DNA from: Desulfocapsa sp.
GTDB lineage: Bacteria > Desulfobacterota > Desulfobulbia > Desulfobulbales > Desulfocapsaceae
Direction of reading: 5' to 3'
NCBI GenBank assembly: GCA_022712895.1
Contig: JAFLJS010000075.1
Coordinates: 1 to 64,000, forward strand
DNA: 64,000 nucleotides
Positions within the stretch are counted from its first letter, which is position 1. Each line of letters begins with the position of its first letter. Below are positions 40,476-50,156 of this stretch, piece by piece. The position numbers were made by a program, and so were the translations under genes. Under the pieces are notes generated by a model, which saw nothing but the letters and a program-made list of their open reading frames with translations, made no database searches and was not told the DNA's origin.

Positions 40476-41615
40476 TCAATCTTTAGCAGTTTGTGGAGTC
40501 ACCTTTGCGCCTGGCCGAGCCCGCTGGATACCTTTAATAATCACCCTGTCGTCTTTCTTGATACCTTTACTGACAACACGCATCCCAGCGAGAAGGGGGC
40601 CAATTTCAATGGGTTTATATTCAACTGTTCCATCTTTTTTAACGGTGAGCAAAAAGCGGCCGCGCTGATCTGAAGAGATGGCAACTTCGGGTACAAGCAG
40701 TGCCGATTTGGCATCACTGACAGGGATGCGGATTTTGGCAAAGAGGCCGGGAACTATAAACAGGTCTTTATTGGGGAATGTTGCACGCGCAAGAATGGTA
40801 CCTGTTGCAAGGTCAAGCTGATTGGCAAGATAATCACCTCTTCCAGAATAGGGGAAGTCGGAATCACCCTCCAAGGCAAGATCCACAGATACCACATCTT
40901 TTATGATGTTACGTCCCTTTTCTTTAAAGTAGTTTTTGAAAAGGAGATAGGAGCGTTCATCCATGTTGAAATAGACAAAAATCGGGTCAGCCTGTACCAG
41001 TGTGGCGAGCAGTGTTTTGTCGCCGCCAGTACCTACAAGGTTCCCGTCGTCCACAAGGTTTCTGCTGATACGGCCGTTATCAGGTGCGTAGATTTTGGTA
41101 TAGGAGAGTTGTAAATTAGCTGATACGAGTTCGGCTTCAGTTTCTTTAACCTGTGCTATTGCTTTACTCAATTCAGCACGAGCCTCTAGAACAGCAAGTT
41201 CACTGACTGCCTTTTGTTTATACGCACTCTCTTTTCGTTTTAGAGTCGCAGTAGCAAGTTTTTGCTCGGCCTGACGGGTTTCAAGGTTAGCCTCGGCTTT
41301 GGCAACATCTGCCTCTAAAGGTTTTGGGTCAATGCTGAAAAGAAGATCTCCTTTTTTGACAAGTGTGCCTGGCTGAAAGGTAAAGCTTTCAAGATAGCCT
41401 TCCACTCGAGCACGAAGCTCAATAACTTTGTTCGCTTCCGTGTATCCTGTAAAATACCTGTAATGTACGACATCCTGGGCCGTAGGTTCGGCAACAGTTA
41501 CTGTGGGAGGAGGTGGTGGCGTAGCCGCCTTGTCTTCTTTTTCATTACAGCCAGTAAGGAGAAGGGCAAGCAGACTCATTGTTAGAATGAGTGAATACGA
41601 GATTGTATTTTTCAT
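40476..41615 (-). CDS. RND efflux periplasmic adaptor lipoprotein
   Basis: The membrane-fusion subunit linking pump and channel. The N terminus is a lipoprotein signal with lipobox LLTGC (about residue 23). The lipoyl/hairpin region follows: ARVEGYLESFTFQPGTLVKK, GDLLFSIDPKPLEAD, a long coiled coil and then LSYTKIYAPDNGRISRNLVD. The beta-barrel and proximal domains are complete (PEVAISSDQRGRFLLTV, KPIEIGPLLAGMRVVSKGI). The 379-residue length is typical of AcrA/MexA. Confidence 0.95.
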   Translation of the reverse strand: MKNTISYSLILTMSLLALLLTGCNEKEDKAATPPPPPTVTVAEPTAQDVVHYRYFTGYTEANKVIELRARVEGYLESFTFQPGTLVKKGDLLFSIDPKPLEADVAKAEANLETRQAEQKLATATLKRKESAYKQKAVSELAVLEARAELSKAIAQVKETEAELVSANLQLSYTKIYAPDNGRISRNLVDDGNLVGTGGDKTLLATLVQADPIFVYFNMDERSYLLFKNYFKEKGRNIIKDVVSVDLALEGDSDFPYSGRGDYLANQLDLATGTILARATFPNKDLFIVPGLFAKIRIPVSDAKSALLVPEVAISSDQRGRFLLTVKKDGTVEYKPIEIGPLLAGMRVVSKGIKKDDRVIIKGIQRARPGAKVTPQTAKD

Positions 41616-41633
41616 GGAATTGAAATGTGAAAG

Positions 41634-43094
41634 TTATTGTGAGAGTAGCTGGTTGTTAGACTCTTGAGTGGTCTTCCAGCCGCCTGCCAGGGCTTTATAT
41701 AAATTGACCAGCTGAATAGCTGAATCCCCTGTAGCCTGATCCTGAGAACTCTCTGCATTTAATAGGGCACGTTGGGAGTCAAGTACATCCTGGAACGGTG
41801 TGAGACCATCTTTGTAGAGTGTCGTTGACATTTGGAGGGATTCCAAAGAAGCTGCCACTGATTTATCAAGAGCTTTTAGGCGTTCCTGCTGTTCATGGAA
41901 ACCAGTTAGACTGTCTTCAACTTCTTTGATGGCTTTTAGCAGGATGAGTTCATAATTAAGAAGGGCCTGTTCGGTACGGGCATCCTGTACAGCAATGTTT
42001 TGCCGTATTCTGCCCATATCAAAAATATTCCAGGTAAAAGACGGACCCATTCCATAAACTTTACTGCCTGAGTCAAGGAAATCACCAGTACTGAGAGAGG
42101 CAATCCCAAGGCTACCAATCAGTGAAAAGCTTGGATAAAGATCTGCTGTGGCAACACCAATTCGTGCAGTCTGAGCTGCCAGCTGTCTTTCTGCCTTTTT
42201 AACATCAGGGCGTTGTCGGATTCTTTCAGCAGGAATACCAACTGTTAAAGCTGTCGCGGGGAGCGGCACAGGCTGTATGACCTGCATTTCCTGGCGAAGT
42301 TTATCGGAAGGTACACTCGTCAAGACACTGAGTGCCGTGATATTTTGCATCAGCTGTATCCTGAGCAGAGGAAGATCTGCTTCTGTTCTAGCTAGGACAC
42401 GTGATGCCTGGGCGACATCAAGGTAGGTCGCAATACCGTTATCGTATCGAATCTGGGTGAGGTTTAACATCTCCTGCTGGGAAGCTATATTCTTTCTGGC
42501 CGTTTCCAATTGCGCCTGTAAACTCCTATAGGACAGGTAATTAGCGGCAATTTCAGCTCTTATGGTGATCAGAACATGATTGTGATCCTCCCAGGATACC
42601 TGGTAATCAGCGGTAGCAGCTTCAATGGAGCGTCTGATACGTCCGAACAGATCAATTTCCCAGCTGGCATCAGCTGAAAGGGAGTATTTTGTCTGACTGC
42701 TGGTCGCAAGAGGATTTAGGCTCTCGCTTTCTTTTCCCCTGGCGATACTGCCATTGGCATCCACCGTTGGGTAGAGACCAGAATCCACGCTTCCAAGGGT
42801 TGCACGGGCTTCTTTTACTCTGGCAATGGCAATTTTAATGTCCAGATTGTTTTCTTCACCGCGGCTGATGAGGATGCTGAGCTGCTCATCAGCAAAAACA
42901 TTCCACCAGTGGCTGAGATCTGTCTGCTCAAAACGAACATTGGGATAGACAATGCTGCTGATTTTAATGGTGTCGGCAGTCTCGGGGATCTTATAGTCAG
43001 GTCCAACCATACATGAGGATAAACTGAGGCTGAGTAGACCAAAGGTGAAGAACCGTCCCAAGATTTTGTTTACAAGTTGTGTAGGTGTTGTCAT
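41634..43094 (-). CDS. RND efflux outer-membrane channel (TolC/OprM family)
   Basis: The outer-membrane exit duct, a NodT/OprM-type lipoprotein. The start at 43094 (MTTPTQLVNKILG) puts lipobox LSSC at the right distance; the frame extends upstream to 43175 without a signal-like sequence. CMVGPDYKIPE after the Cys is the family hallmark. Two OEP domains follow, with WWNVFADEQLSILI, WEIDLFGRIRRSIEAA and ARIGVATADLYPSFSLIGSL. First gene of the three-gene efflux operon. Confidence 0.94.
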   Translation of the reverse strand: MTTPTQLVNKILGRFFTFGLLSLSLSSCMVGPDYKIPETADTIKISSIVYPNVRFEQTDLSHWWNVFADEQLSILISRGEENNLDIKIAIARVKEARATLGSVDSGLYPTVDANGSIARGKESESLNPLATSSQTKYSLSADASWEIDLFGRIRRSIEAATADYQVSWEDHNHVLITIRAEIAANYLSYRSLQAQLETARKNIASQQEMLNLTQIRYDNGIATYLDVAQASRVLARTEADLPLLRIQLMQNITALSVLTSVPSDKLRQEMQVIQPVPLPATALTVGIPAERIRQRPDVKKAERQLAAQTARIGVATADLYPSFSLIGSLGIASLSTGDFLDSGSKVYGMGPSFTWNIFDMGRIRQNIAVQDARTEQALLNYELILLKAIKEVEDSLTGFHEQQERLKALDKSVAASLESLQMSTTLYKDGLTPFQDVLDSQRALLNAESSQDQATGDSAIQLVNLYKALAGGWKTTQESNNQLLSQ

Positions 43095-43290
43095 TGACAA
43101 TGAACAATTAATGTTGAATTGTAACCTACCTCTAAAACAAGAACTTTTTAGAAGCAGATGAGGTCGTGCTCTCACAGAGAAAAGTATGCAAACACGTCAT
43201 TGATTACTATAGTGGAGGACAAAGAACAAAGTCAATGGTTTTGCCAGATACAGGAAAACGAATATCTACTATTGTTATAGGGGTAAGCAG

Positions 43291-44010
43291 ATGCTTTCAT
43301 TGAAAGAAGAAGTATTACGTGGAATATACGAAGAATTTGAAAAGTGGAGTGCAGAAGAGATAGTCTGTACAAAAGGATGTGCTGCATGCTGTACCCAGAA
43401 TGTTCTCATAACAGCTGTGGAAGGTGAACTTATCCACAGATTTATTCGAGATCAGGGGAAAGAAGAGTGGATGGCAGCAAAAATGCAGGAAAAAGCTGTT
43501 ACCAAAAGAGTTCAGATGACCACAAATAGTTTTGCGGCCAGTTGCCTGCAAGGAGATGATGTGATCCCTGAGTCTTATGGAAATGAAAAGCCATGTGCTT
43601 TTCTTGAAGATAATTGTTGCAGCATATATGATGTACGACCTTTTTCCTGTCGTTGTTTTATTTCGGAGATAATATGTAAATCCGGGGTGCCGGCTGTCAT
43701 TGGCGAGACGTATTTATCAGCATCCTCTGCTGTTATGCAGATTGTTGAACATCTCGGACAGGGTGAATATTTTGGGAATATGTTCGACGTATTATTGGCC
43801 CTTTGTGATTTACCTGAAAACAAAAAGCTTATGAGGCTTCTTTCCGCATCACTTTCTAATCAGGGAAGGGCAAAAGTCATCAAGGCTCTACCGTTACCTG
43901 GGTTCTTGCTTGTTGAAGAAGAAATGGGAAAGATTCAGCCACTCCTAGAGGCAATTTTTAGCCATAAGGTTGGTGATAGGACTATTGAAAATATTTTGAA
44001 TAATCGATGA
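43291..44010 (+). CDS. YkgJ-family cysteine cluster protein
   Basis: A 239-residue cytoplasmic protein with the CxxxCxxCC-type cluster: CTKGCAACCTQNVLITAVEGE near residue 28, then CAFLEDNCCSIYDVRPFSC and RCF. These Cys bind zinc or an iron-sulfur cluster in the UPF0153/YkgJ family; function unknown. It is divergent from the efflux operon and ends before a strong terminator. GGGG lies upstream of the ATG. Confidence 0.85.
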   Translation: MLSLKEEVLRGIYEEFEKWSAEEIVCTKGCAACCTQNVLITAVEGELIHRFIRDQGKEEWMAAKMQEKAVTKRVQMTTNSFAASCLQGDDVIPESYGNEKPCAFLEDNCCSIYDVRPFSCRCFISEIICKSGVPAVIGETYLSASSAVMQIVEHLGQGEYFGNMFDVLLALCDLPENKKLMRLLSASLSNQGRAKVIKALPLPGFLLVEEEMGKIQPLLEAIFSHKVGDRTIENILNNR

Positions 44011-44042
44011 AAATTATAAATTTTAAAAAGTGATATCAAAAG

Positions 44043-44078
44043 AAAGCCCTCTTTGCAACAAAGCAAAGAGGGCTTTTT
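44043..44078. terminator. Strong intrinsic terminator
   Basis: AAAGCCCTCTTTG (44043-44055) pairs perfectly with CAAAGAGGGCTTT (44064-44076) across an 8-base loop, and T residues follow to 44078. It serves the YkgJ gene on the plus strand and, with A-rich flanks, probably the convergent octaheme cytochrome gene too. Confidence 0.9.
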
Positions 44079-44102
44079 AGAGAAAGGGTGCTTCTCAGGA
44101 GT

Positions 44103-45530
44103 TTACTGCTTCTTCATGGGATCCCCGGTGTAGCCAAGAGCCTCCCAGTTCATACGATTACCACCTTTGTGGCAGTCTAAACATTTAAGAGCCTTCTCTT
44201 TTGGGTCAACCTGATGGTTGATGGGCCAATAAGATGCGGTCGGTGCAAAATCAAATGTACCACTGTACTCAAGACCACTTACTTTCATTCCGGCTATAGC
44301 TGCCTTGTTCCAGTCAAACTGCTGCCAGAATGCATCTGGGTCACCTTTTGGACCCCAGACTTTTGGAGTAATCAGGTAATTGAATTTGGCATCGTAGATT
44401 TGTTTTCCTGTATGAACTTTGAATGGCATGATCTTCGCTTCAGGATCATTTTTGTCACCTTGAGGTCCGTTAAGAATTGTCATCTTATTTGGATCGATTG
44501 TGTCACCAATCTCATAAGCACTGGTTGTTCCATTAAACCATGCATATGTAGGAACTACATTGTCTTCATAAGTAAACAAGCCTTTCTTGTAGATATATAC
44601 CTTGTGGCCATGCTCTTTTATTACTTTCTTGTCCTTGGCCTTTGCTTTGTCCGTTTCAGCTTTAGACCAGTCCCAGCTCATTTTTGTACCATCTGCTTTG
44701 GCGTAGTGAGCAATATGACAAGTTTGACAGGCAATCTTTTTGCTATGCTCGTTATATTTTAATGCGGTAGGAAAGTAGCGATGCGGGCTGTCGCCATGAC
44801 AATCTGTACAGTTAAGAGAAGTTCCCGGTGTTGACGATACGAGTAGCGATTGTCCTGGAATATCATGGGAATCAGTCTTATGACATTGTTGACAAGTAAA
44901 GTTTAGTCCTTTTGCATCCATGTGAACATCCAGGTCTTTACTTGGATTTCTCATGGCATTACTCATGTCACCAGGTTTAACATTATTTCCACCACCACCA
45001 AAGGCGTGGCAGTTAATACAGTTGTCCCTGGTAGGCATACCAGCACTTTGTGCAACTTTTACTAAATCCACAGGATTTTTGTCCATTTTTGCATTGCCGG
45101 TAAAGCCAGCGGGCATTCCTGCACCTGCGCCAGGTTTTTTATAAGTTCCGGTTGTATCATGACAAACGAGACAATCTACTCTTGATTCATCGCTGAAATC
45201 AAAAGTATCATCTTTCCAGCCGTAGCCTACATGACAACTTGTGCAGCGGGGTTCATTTGAACCAACAGATACGCAAAAGTTGTTGATAGCATTTTTCTTT
45301 CCGCGCATTTTCATGCCTTTTCCTGGAATGTTCTGCATCTTTTCCCAGGTCCAGTGAGTGGTGGCCATGACTTCTTTGGCAGCATCCTCATGACATTCAA
45401 GACACATTGCTGTGACTTCCATGGGGCTCTCAAACGGGCCTTCCATTTCTGCGTGATCGTTTGCAAATCCACTGCTGTTTCCAATAAGTGCACTCAGTGC
45501 AACTACTGAAAGTGTTGTTATCTTTTTCAT
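44103..45530 (-). CDS. otr: Octaheme c-type cytochrome, tetrathionate reductase type
   Basis: A periplasmic multiheme enzyme of the Otr family, able in characterised members to reduce tetrathionate and also nitrite or hydroxylamine in vitro. The 475-residue product has a signal peptide (KKITTLSVVALSALIG) and eight CxxCH motifs: CLECH, CTSCH, CLVCH, CINCH, CQQCH, CTDCH, CQTCH and CLDCH. NNFCVSVGSNEPRCTSCH and HVGYGWKDDTFDF match the Otr signature. A strong GGGAGGGG ribosome site precedes it. It is transcribed alone between terminators, with no quinol-oxidising partner in the window. Confidence 0.9.
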   Translation of the reverse strand: MKKITTLSVVALSALIGNSSGFANDHAEMEGPFESPMEVTAMCLECHEDAAKEVMATTHWTWEKMQNIPGKGMKMRGKKNAINNFCVSVGSNEPRCTSCHVGYGWKDDTFDFSDESRVDCLVCHDTTGTYKKPGAGAGMPAGFTGNAKMDKNPVDLVKVAQSAGMPTRDNCINCHAFGGGGNNVKPGDMSNAMRNPSKDLDVHMDAKGLNFTCQQCHKTDSHDIPGQSLLVSSTPGTSLNCTDCHGDSPHRYFPTALKYNEHSKKIACQTCHIAHYAKADGTKMSWDWSKAETDKAKAKDKKVIKEHGHKVYIYKKGLFTYEDNVVPTYAWFNGTTSAYEIGDTIDPNKMTILNGPQGDKNDPEAKIMPFKVHTGKQIYDAKFNYLITPKVWGPKGDPDAFWQQFDWNKAAIAGMKVSGLEYSGTFDFAPTASYWPINHQVDPKEKALKCLDCHKGGNRMNWEALGYTGDPMKKQ

Positions 45531-45880
45531 TAATTCCCCTCCCAGGTTTAAAAAAAATAAAACGTAAAAAATGATGTAGCTTTAGAGGCCAAATCGGTAA
45601 AAAAATAGGTCTGTATACTACATTGTTATGAACGGATATTAAGGTAACAGTTGAATTCTTAAATGCAAGTGAATACGGTACGATAAGTTGGTTATTTTTG
45701 GTTTATGTTTGATTCCAAAGACCTAAATAGGTGCAAAAAACCTTACAGTTTGGTGGCTTTTAATCCTTTTCCTGAAATGTGTAAATGAACATGACAGCAA
45801 GCATTATACGACAAGGTTACGTTGTGGTATTCGCTTGTTGTGGCCTTGACATCTCAGTTGCATGGCGTTTGTATAGGGGC
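45531..45880. other. AT-rich divergent spacer
   Basis: About 350 bp between the divergent cytochrome and peptidase genes. It must hold both promoters, but no box pair stands out. A frame from 45785 extends the peptidase upstream with sequence unlike the family. Nothing else is recognised. Confidence 0.4.
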
Positions 45881-48256
45881 ATGAAATTTTCAAAACATAA
45901 TAGGCTTGAGTTGCTGGCCCCAGCTGGATCGGTTCAATCATTTTTTGCAGCAATTGAGAATGGTGCCGATGCTATTTTTTGTGGACTTGAGCAATTCTCT
46001 GCCAGGGCAAAAGCTAAAAACTTCAGCCTCCAGGAATTAGAGCTAATTAAAGGCTTTGCCACGCAGAAAGGGGTGAAAGTGTATGTCGCTCTGAATACAC
46101 TGTTGCAGGAGCAGGAGTTACCTGCCATGGTCGAGTTACTTGCAACACTAGAATATTTTCAGATCGATGGAATTATAATCCAGGATTTAGGGTTGTATAA
46201 TCTGGCTCATACTTATTTTCCGAAAATCCCATTGCATGCGTCAACGCAGATGCTCAGCCATAATCTGGAAGGTGTTTTGATGCTTGAACGAATGGGATTT
46301 CGTCGTGTTGTATTGGCGAGAGAGCTTACTCTTCGTGAGATTTCCTCTATTCATAAAAACAGTACAATCGAGATTGAACACTTTATCCACGGAGCAATGT
46401 GCTATTCGATGTCTGGTCATTGCCTCTTTTCTTCTTATATAGATGGCAGAAGTGGAAATCGTGGACGATGCATCCAGCCCTGTAGAAGAAGATATCACCA
46501 CAGGGGAGACGCAGGGTTCCATTTTTCGACCAGTGATTTTTCTGCAATTGAACTTATTCCTGAGCTTATAGATGCCGGAGTCAGCAGTTTTAAGATTGAG
46601 GGAAGAATGAAAAGTGCGGAATATGTAGCTGCTGTGGTGGCCAGCTATCGCATGGTGATTGATGCCGACCCCTCTCACAGGGAATCGGCCGTAAAGGACG
46701 CGCAGGAGACACTTACCAATGCAATGGGCAGGACATCCAGTCATGGTTTTTTAAAAGGTACCCACAATAAAGAACTGGTTCTAGTAAAGCAGAAGGGTGG
46801 CCTTGGCAGAATAATTGGCAGAGTCCAACGTATTCAGAAAAATTTCACATCATTTACAACAGATGATGTTTTGCATGTAGGGGATCGTATACGTATTCAA
46901 CCTGCCAGTGATCGTGCAGGACATGGTTTTACCGTAAGAGCACTTAAAGTAAAAAACAAACTGGTAAAACGTGTGCAGAAAGGTGCGTATGTCAGTATTG
47001 AGATGCCTGGGAAAACCAGGGTGGGGTCTGGCGATCTCATTTTTAAGCTTTCTACCGGGAAATCTTTTACGACAAGTGAAGAGGCGTGTCGCAGGCGTTT
47101 AAGTAGTGCTCCGGTACGTGCACATTCCATAGACGTTATTATCAGCTGCGGCGATGAAGAGTTGTCTGTGAAAGCATCTGTAAGGGGATTGCAAATTGAA
47201 AAAAAGTATAAGGTTGAGATGTTTCCGGCAGAACGTTCTCCGTTGACCACTGTTACTCTGCAAAAAGTTTTTTCGAAAACTACTATTCAGAATCTCAGTC
47301 TTGGCACACTCACTGCTCTTGATCTTCCACCGGTTGTTATAAAACCAAGTCGTCTGAAAGCGATCAGACGTGATTTTTATCTGGGTCTGTCTACTGAATT
47401 TCAAGCTGTGCAAAAAAGGGAAGGCAGGGTGAGACTTGCACAGATACAAGAAAAAATAGAACAAAAAAAGAGTAGTACAAGGTTACAGGATGTTTGCGAA
47501 AGACTCTATGTCGCATGCGATAGGATTGAAGATGTTGAGGCTGTCCAGGAGTATTCTGATATTTCTTTTATCTTCCCCTTAACCAATGATTTGTATACAG
47601 CACATCTTGAAAGAAATATTGCACCGCAGCTGGTTACGTGGGATCTGCCGTCAATTGTTTTCGATCAAGATTGGCGGGCATTGGAACAAAATGTTGTGAA
47701 GGCTATTGCCGCTGGCTGTAAACGGTTTCGTTTGAATAGTCTTTCCCATTTTTGTTTTTTTGAAAATTTAAAGGACGGAAAATTGCTCTCCGGTTCGTGG
47801 CTCTATTGTTTAAATACACAAGCTATTTCCATGATGGCTAAAGAAAAAATAGAGAAGTGGTCCCTGTCCATTGAAGACGATAGAAGTAATATTAAAACGA
47901 TGCTTGCAGGATCTGAAAGTAACAACTTGATACTGACAGCCTATTCCCCTGTCGATTTATTTACGTCACGAATTAAACCTTCTGTTGCCAAACAAAAATT
48001 TATTCTTGAAAATGATAAAGGCGGGATGTTGTCATTATCACAAAATGCTGGTCTTACGGTGACAAATGCGGAAAAACCTTTTTCTTTAACGGGCAGGTTA
48101 CAATCTCTTCGTAAAATGGGCTGTGTAAATTATCTTCTTGATTTACGAGGGCTTGGATTGAAAAGTGAGGGGGGGCAGGAAATTTTGCAGGCATATTATG
48201 AGGATCGTAGCCTTGGAGGCACGACTCTCTTCAATTTTGAAAGGGGCTTAACTTGA
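45881..48256 (+). CDS. U32 family peptidase (collagenase-like)
   Basis: U32 proteins were named as collagenases; several are now known to act in RNA or tRNA hydroxylation (RlhA, TrhP) in E. coli. The start at 45881 (MKFSKHNRLELLAPAGS) follows AGGGGC and fits the family; 32 more upstream residues in frame do not. Motifs: NGADAIFCGLEQFSARAKAK, HASTQMLSHN, and the Cys-containing HFIHGAMCYSMSGHCLFSS then GNRGRCIQPCRRRY with FKIEGRMKSAEYVA. The C-terminal 400 residues match the long RlhA-like form. 791 residues. Exact role unproved. Confidence 0.9.
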   Translation: MKFSKHNRLELLAPAGSVQSFFAAIENGADAIFCGLEQFSARAKAKNFSLQELELIKGFATQKGVKVYVALNTLLQEQELPAMVELLATLEYFQIDGIIIQDLGLYNLAHTYFPKIPLHASTQMLSHNLEGVLMLERMGFRRVVLARELTLREISSIHKNSTIEIEHFIHGAMCYSMSGHCLFSSYIDGRSGNRGRCIQPCRRRYHHRGDAGFHFSTSDFSAIELIPELIDAGVSSFKIEGRMKSAEYVAAVVASYRMVIDADPSHRESAVKDAQETLTNAMGRTSSHGFLKGTHNKELVLVKQKGGLGRIIGRVQRIQKNFTSFTTDDVLHVGDRIRIQPASDRAGHGFTVRALKVKNKLVKRVQKGAYVSIEMPGKTRVGSGDLIFKLSTGKSFTTSEEACRRRLSSAPVRAHSIDVIISCGDEELSVKASVRGLQIEKKYKVEMFPAERSPLTTVTLQKVFSKTTIQNLSLGTLTALDLPPVVIKPSRLKAIRRDFYLGLSTEFQAVQKREGRVRLAQIQEKIEQKKSSTRLQDVCERLYVACDRIEDVEAVQEYSDISFIFPLTNDLYTAHLERNIAPQLVTWDLPSIVFDQDWRALEQNVVKAIAAGCKRFRLNSLSHFCFFENLKDGKLLSGSWLYCLNTQAISMMAKEKIEKWSLSIEDDRSNIKTMLAGSESNNLILTAYSPVDLFTSRIKPSVAKQKFILENDKGGMLSLSQNAGLTVTNAEKPFSLTGRLQSLRKMGCVNYLLDLRGLGLKSEGGQEILQAYYEDRSLGGTTLFNFERGLT

Positions 48257-48268
48257 AAATAGTTAGAT

Positions 48269-48811
48269 CTACCACCAGAATTTGGGATATCGTCTGTTCT
48301 TTGGAATGTTGTTGACCAGTAGGGCAACAATTAATAGCAAAAAAGCTCCCCTAGCAACAGGGAAAATGGTATAGAAGTACCCGGTATCATGCAGTTGAGG
48401 GCTTCCAATAACGGCGATCAGGGCGGTGGCGCCACCCGGTGGATGTAATGTTCTGGTAATATGCATTAAGGCAATAGCTCCCGCAACTGCCAATGCCGCG
48501 GCAAACCACAGGCCGAATGGTGCAAAAAACTGATAACAAAAGACACCAACAAGAGCTGACAGGATATGTCCACCGATAAGGTTTCTCGGTTGGGCAAGGG
48601 GACTGTCGATTGCACCATACACTAGCACTGCCGATGCCCCGAAGGAGCCAATAACCATGTTGATATCAGGTGCGGCTAAGTGGCCGATCAAGGAGTAGTG
48701 TAAGGAACTTATCCCAAGGAAAGCACCAATAAAAGACCAGAAAATATTTGGCAGTGGAGTCCTTGGTGGACTTGTTCCCCCGCCGTTCATTTTTTGGAAA
48801 TATGTCTTCAT
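48269..48811 (-). CDS. HPP family membrane protein
   Basis: A 180-residue integral membrane protein with about four helices and the HPP signature RTLHPPGGATALIAV. GSFGASAVLVYG and PRNLIGGHILSALVGVF are also typical. Some family members import nitrite; a general role is not established. It ends 12 bp from the convergent peptidase gene and follows rnd on the same strand after 32 bp. Confidence 0.88.
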   Translation of the reverse strand: MKTYFQKMNGGGTSPPRTPLPNIFWSFIGAFLGISSLHYSLIGHLAAPDINMVIGSFGASAVLVYGAIDSPLAQPRNLIGGHILSALVGVFCYQFFAPFGLWFAAALAVAGAIALMHITRTLHPPGGATALIAVIGSPQLHDTGYFYTIFPVARGAFLLLIVALLVNNIPKNRRYPKFWW

Positions 48812-48843
48812 ATTGTCTGCGATTTTACCCTGACATATCGGTT

Positions 48844-49923
48844 TTAGTTGCCCATCTCAGCAAGGAAAACTTTCCGCCAGCCTTGTTTTTGTCTGGAAGG
48901 AGCTGGTATATTGCGGATAAACTTTGTAAGTTCATTTTTATTGCCAATAAGAGCAGGGTCAATTCCGTTAACATCACTTTTCAGGGTGATATATTCTTGG
49001 AGATTACTCAGTTCACTCTTCTCACTTGGCTTGAGCTTCTTGTTGTGAAGCGTTGGAGGTAGGTCTGCTGTACTTCTGTCTTTTCCATTGCTCATCAGCT
49101 TGATAATAGTATCCCCGTATTGTTTAACAGTTTTCGGAGAGATTTCACCACAATCCAGTATGGCAGCATGGCTGCTTAGGTGATTTCGGGCAATGGCAAT
49201 CATAACAGGATCTTTTATAACATGACCACGGGGTTTGTCTTTTTTTCTGGCCTCTCCTTCACGCCAAGTCGTAAGTTCCTGTAGAATTGCAAGGGATCTT
49301 TCATCCAGACTTCCAGCACCTTTAATCTTGGTGTATCGTTCTGTGTCTCCTATTCCAAGATAGTTTTGCGGATCATTGAGCAGCAGCATTTCTTCATCCA
49401 GCCACTTCTTCGTCTCCGGTAAGATTCTGGCAAGTATAAGAACCCGGACGGCCCGCAGATATCGTACATCATCAAGAGCATATTCAGTTTGCTTGGAGTC
49501 AAGGGGGCGTTTTAACCAGTTTGTGCGTGTTTCAGATTTTGTCAGTTTGATTTCAAGAAGCCTTTCGATGAGTGCAGCAAGTGAGAGGGTGGAACCAAGA
49601 GCTGCAAATCCAGCTGCCAGCCGGCTATCGAAAATATTTTGAGGATCATGTTTGGTGGCAGCCCTCAGTATTGCAAGATCTTGAGGTGCATCGTGAAATA
49701 TTTTGACAACATCAGGATCAGCGAGTAATTTTCCAAGAGCCGAAAGATCTTCTAATGCGATGGGATCGATAAGAAAACATTCTTCATCGGAAAGGGCCAC
49801 CTGAATCAGCCCAAGGCGTGGGTAGTATGTTCGTTCCCATACAAATTCTGTATCTATGGCTACTGCGTCAGTTTTGTGAGCACGGGCCATAAGTGCTTCG
49901 AGATCTTTTACTGTTGTAATCAT
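48844..49923 (-). CDS. rnd: Ribonuclease D
   Basis: A 3'-5' exonuclease that trims tRNA and other small RNA ends. The start at 49923 (MITTVKDLEALMARA) fits family length (359 residues). A longer frame to 50022 adds a hydrophobic 33-residue leader not expected for RNase D, and neither start has a clear ribosome site. DEDD exonuclease residues lie in AVAIDTEFVWERTYYPRLGL, FHDAPQDLAIL, DSRLAAGFAALG and YALDDVRYLRAV. An HRDC region (ILQELTTWREGEARKKDKPR, VIKDPVMIAIARN) follows. Confidence 0.9.
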   Translation of the reverse strand: MITTVKDLEALMARAHKTDAVAIDTEFVWERTYYPRLGLIQVALSDEECFLIDPIALEDLSALGKLLADPDVVKIFHDAPQDLAILRAATKHDPQNIFDSRLAAGFAALGSTLSLAALIERLLEIKLTKSETRTNWLKRPLDSKQTEYALDDVRYLRAVRVLILARILPETKKWLDEEMLLLNDPQNYLGIGDTERYTKIKGAGSLDERSLAILQELTTWREGEARKKDKPRGHVIKDPVMIAIARNHLSSHAAILDCGEISPKTVKQYGDTIIKLMSNGKDRSTADLPPTLHNKKLKPSEKSELSNLQEYITLKSDVNGIDPALIGNKNELTKFIRNIPAPSRQKQGWRKVFLAEMGN

Positions 49924-50156
49924 TTGCTTGCTATCAGTTGAGTTGAATTTTGTTTCTGGTTCTATGTCTGTAACAAGCCATACCAGTACTAAAAATACAA
50001 GGATTAAAAAACTATATTGCATCTGGTCAACTTCGATTTATGACAGAGAAAAGTAAAAATCGCCATTCAATATAGTGTTCGTATTGGTATAAAGACTGTG
50101 TCAGGTTCTTTTCAGTAAACGTGAAGAGATTTTAAAGGTACTAAATCATCCAGTAA

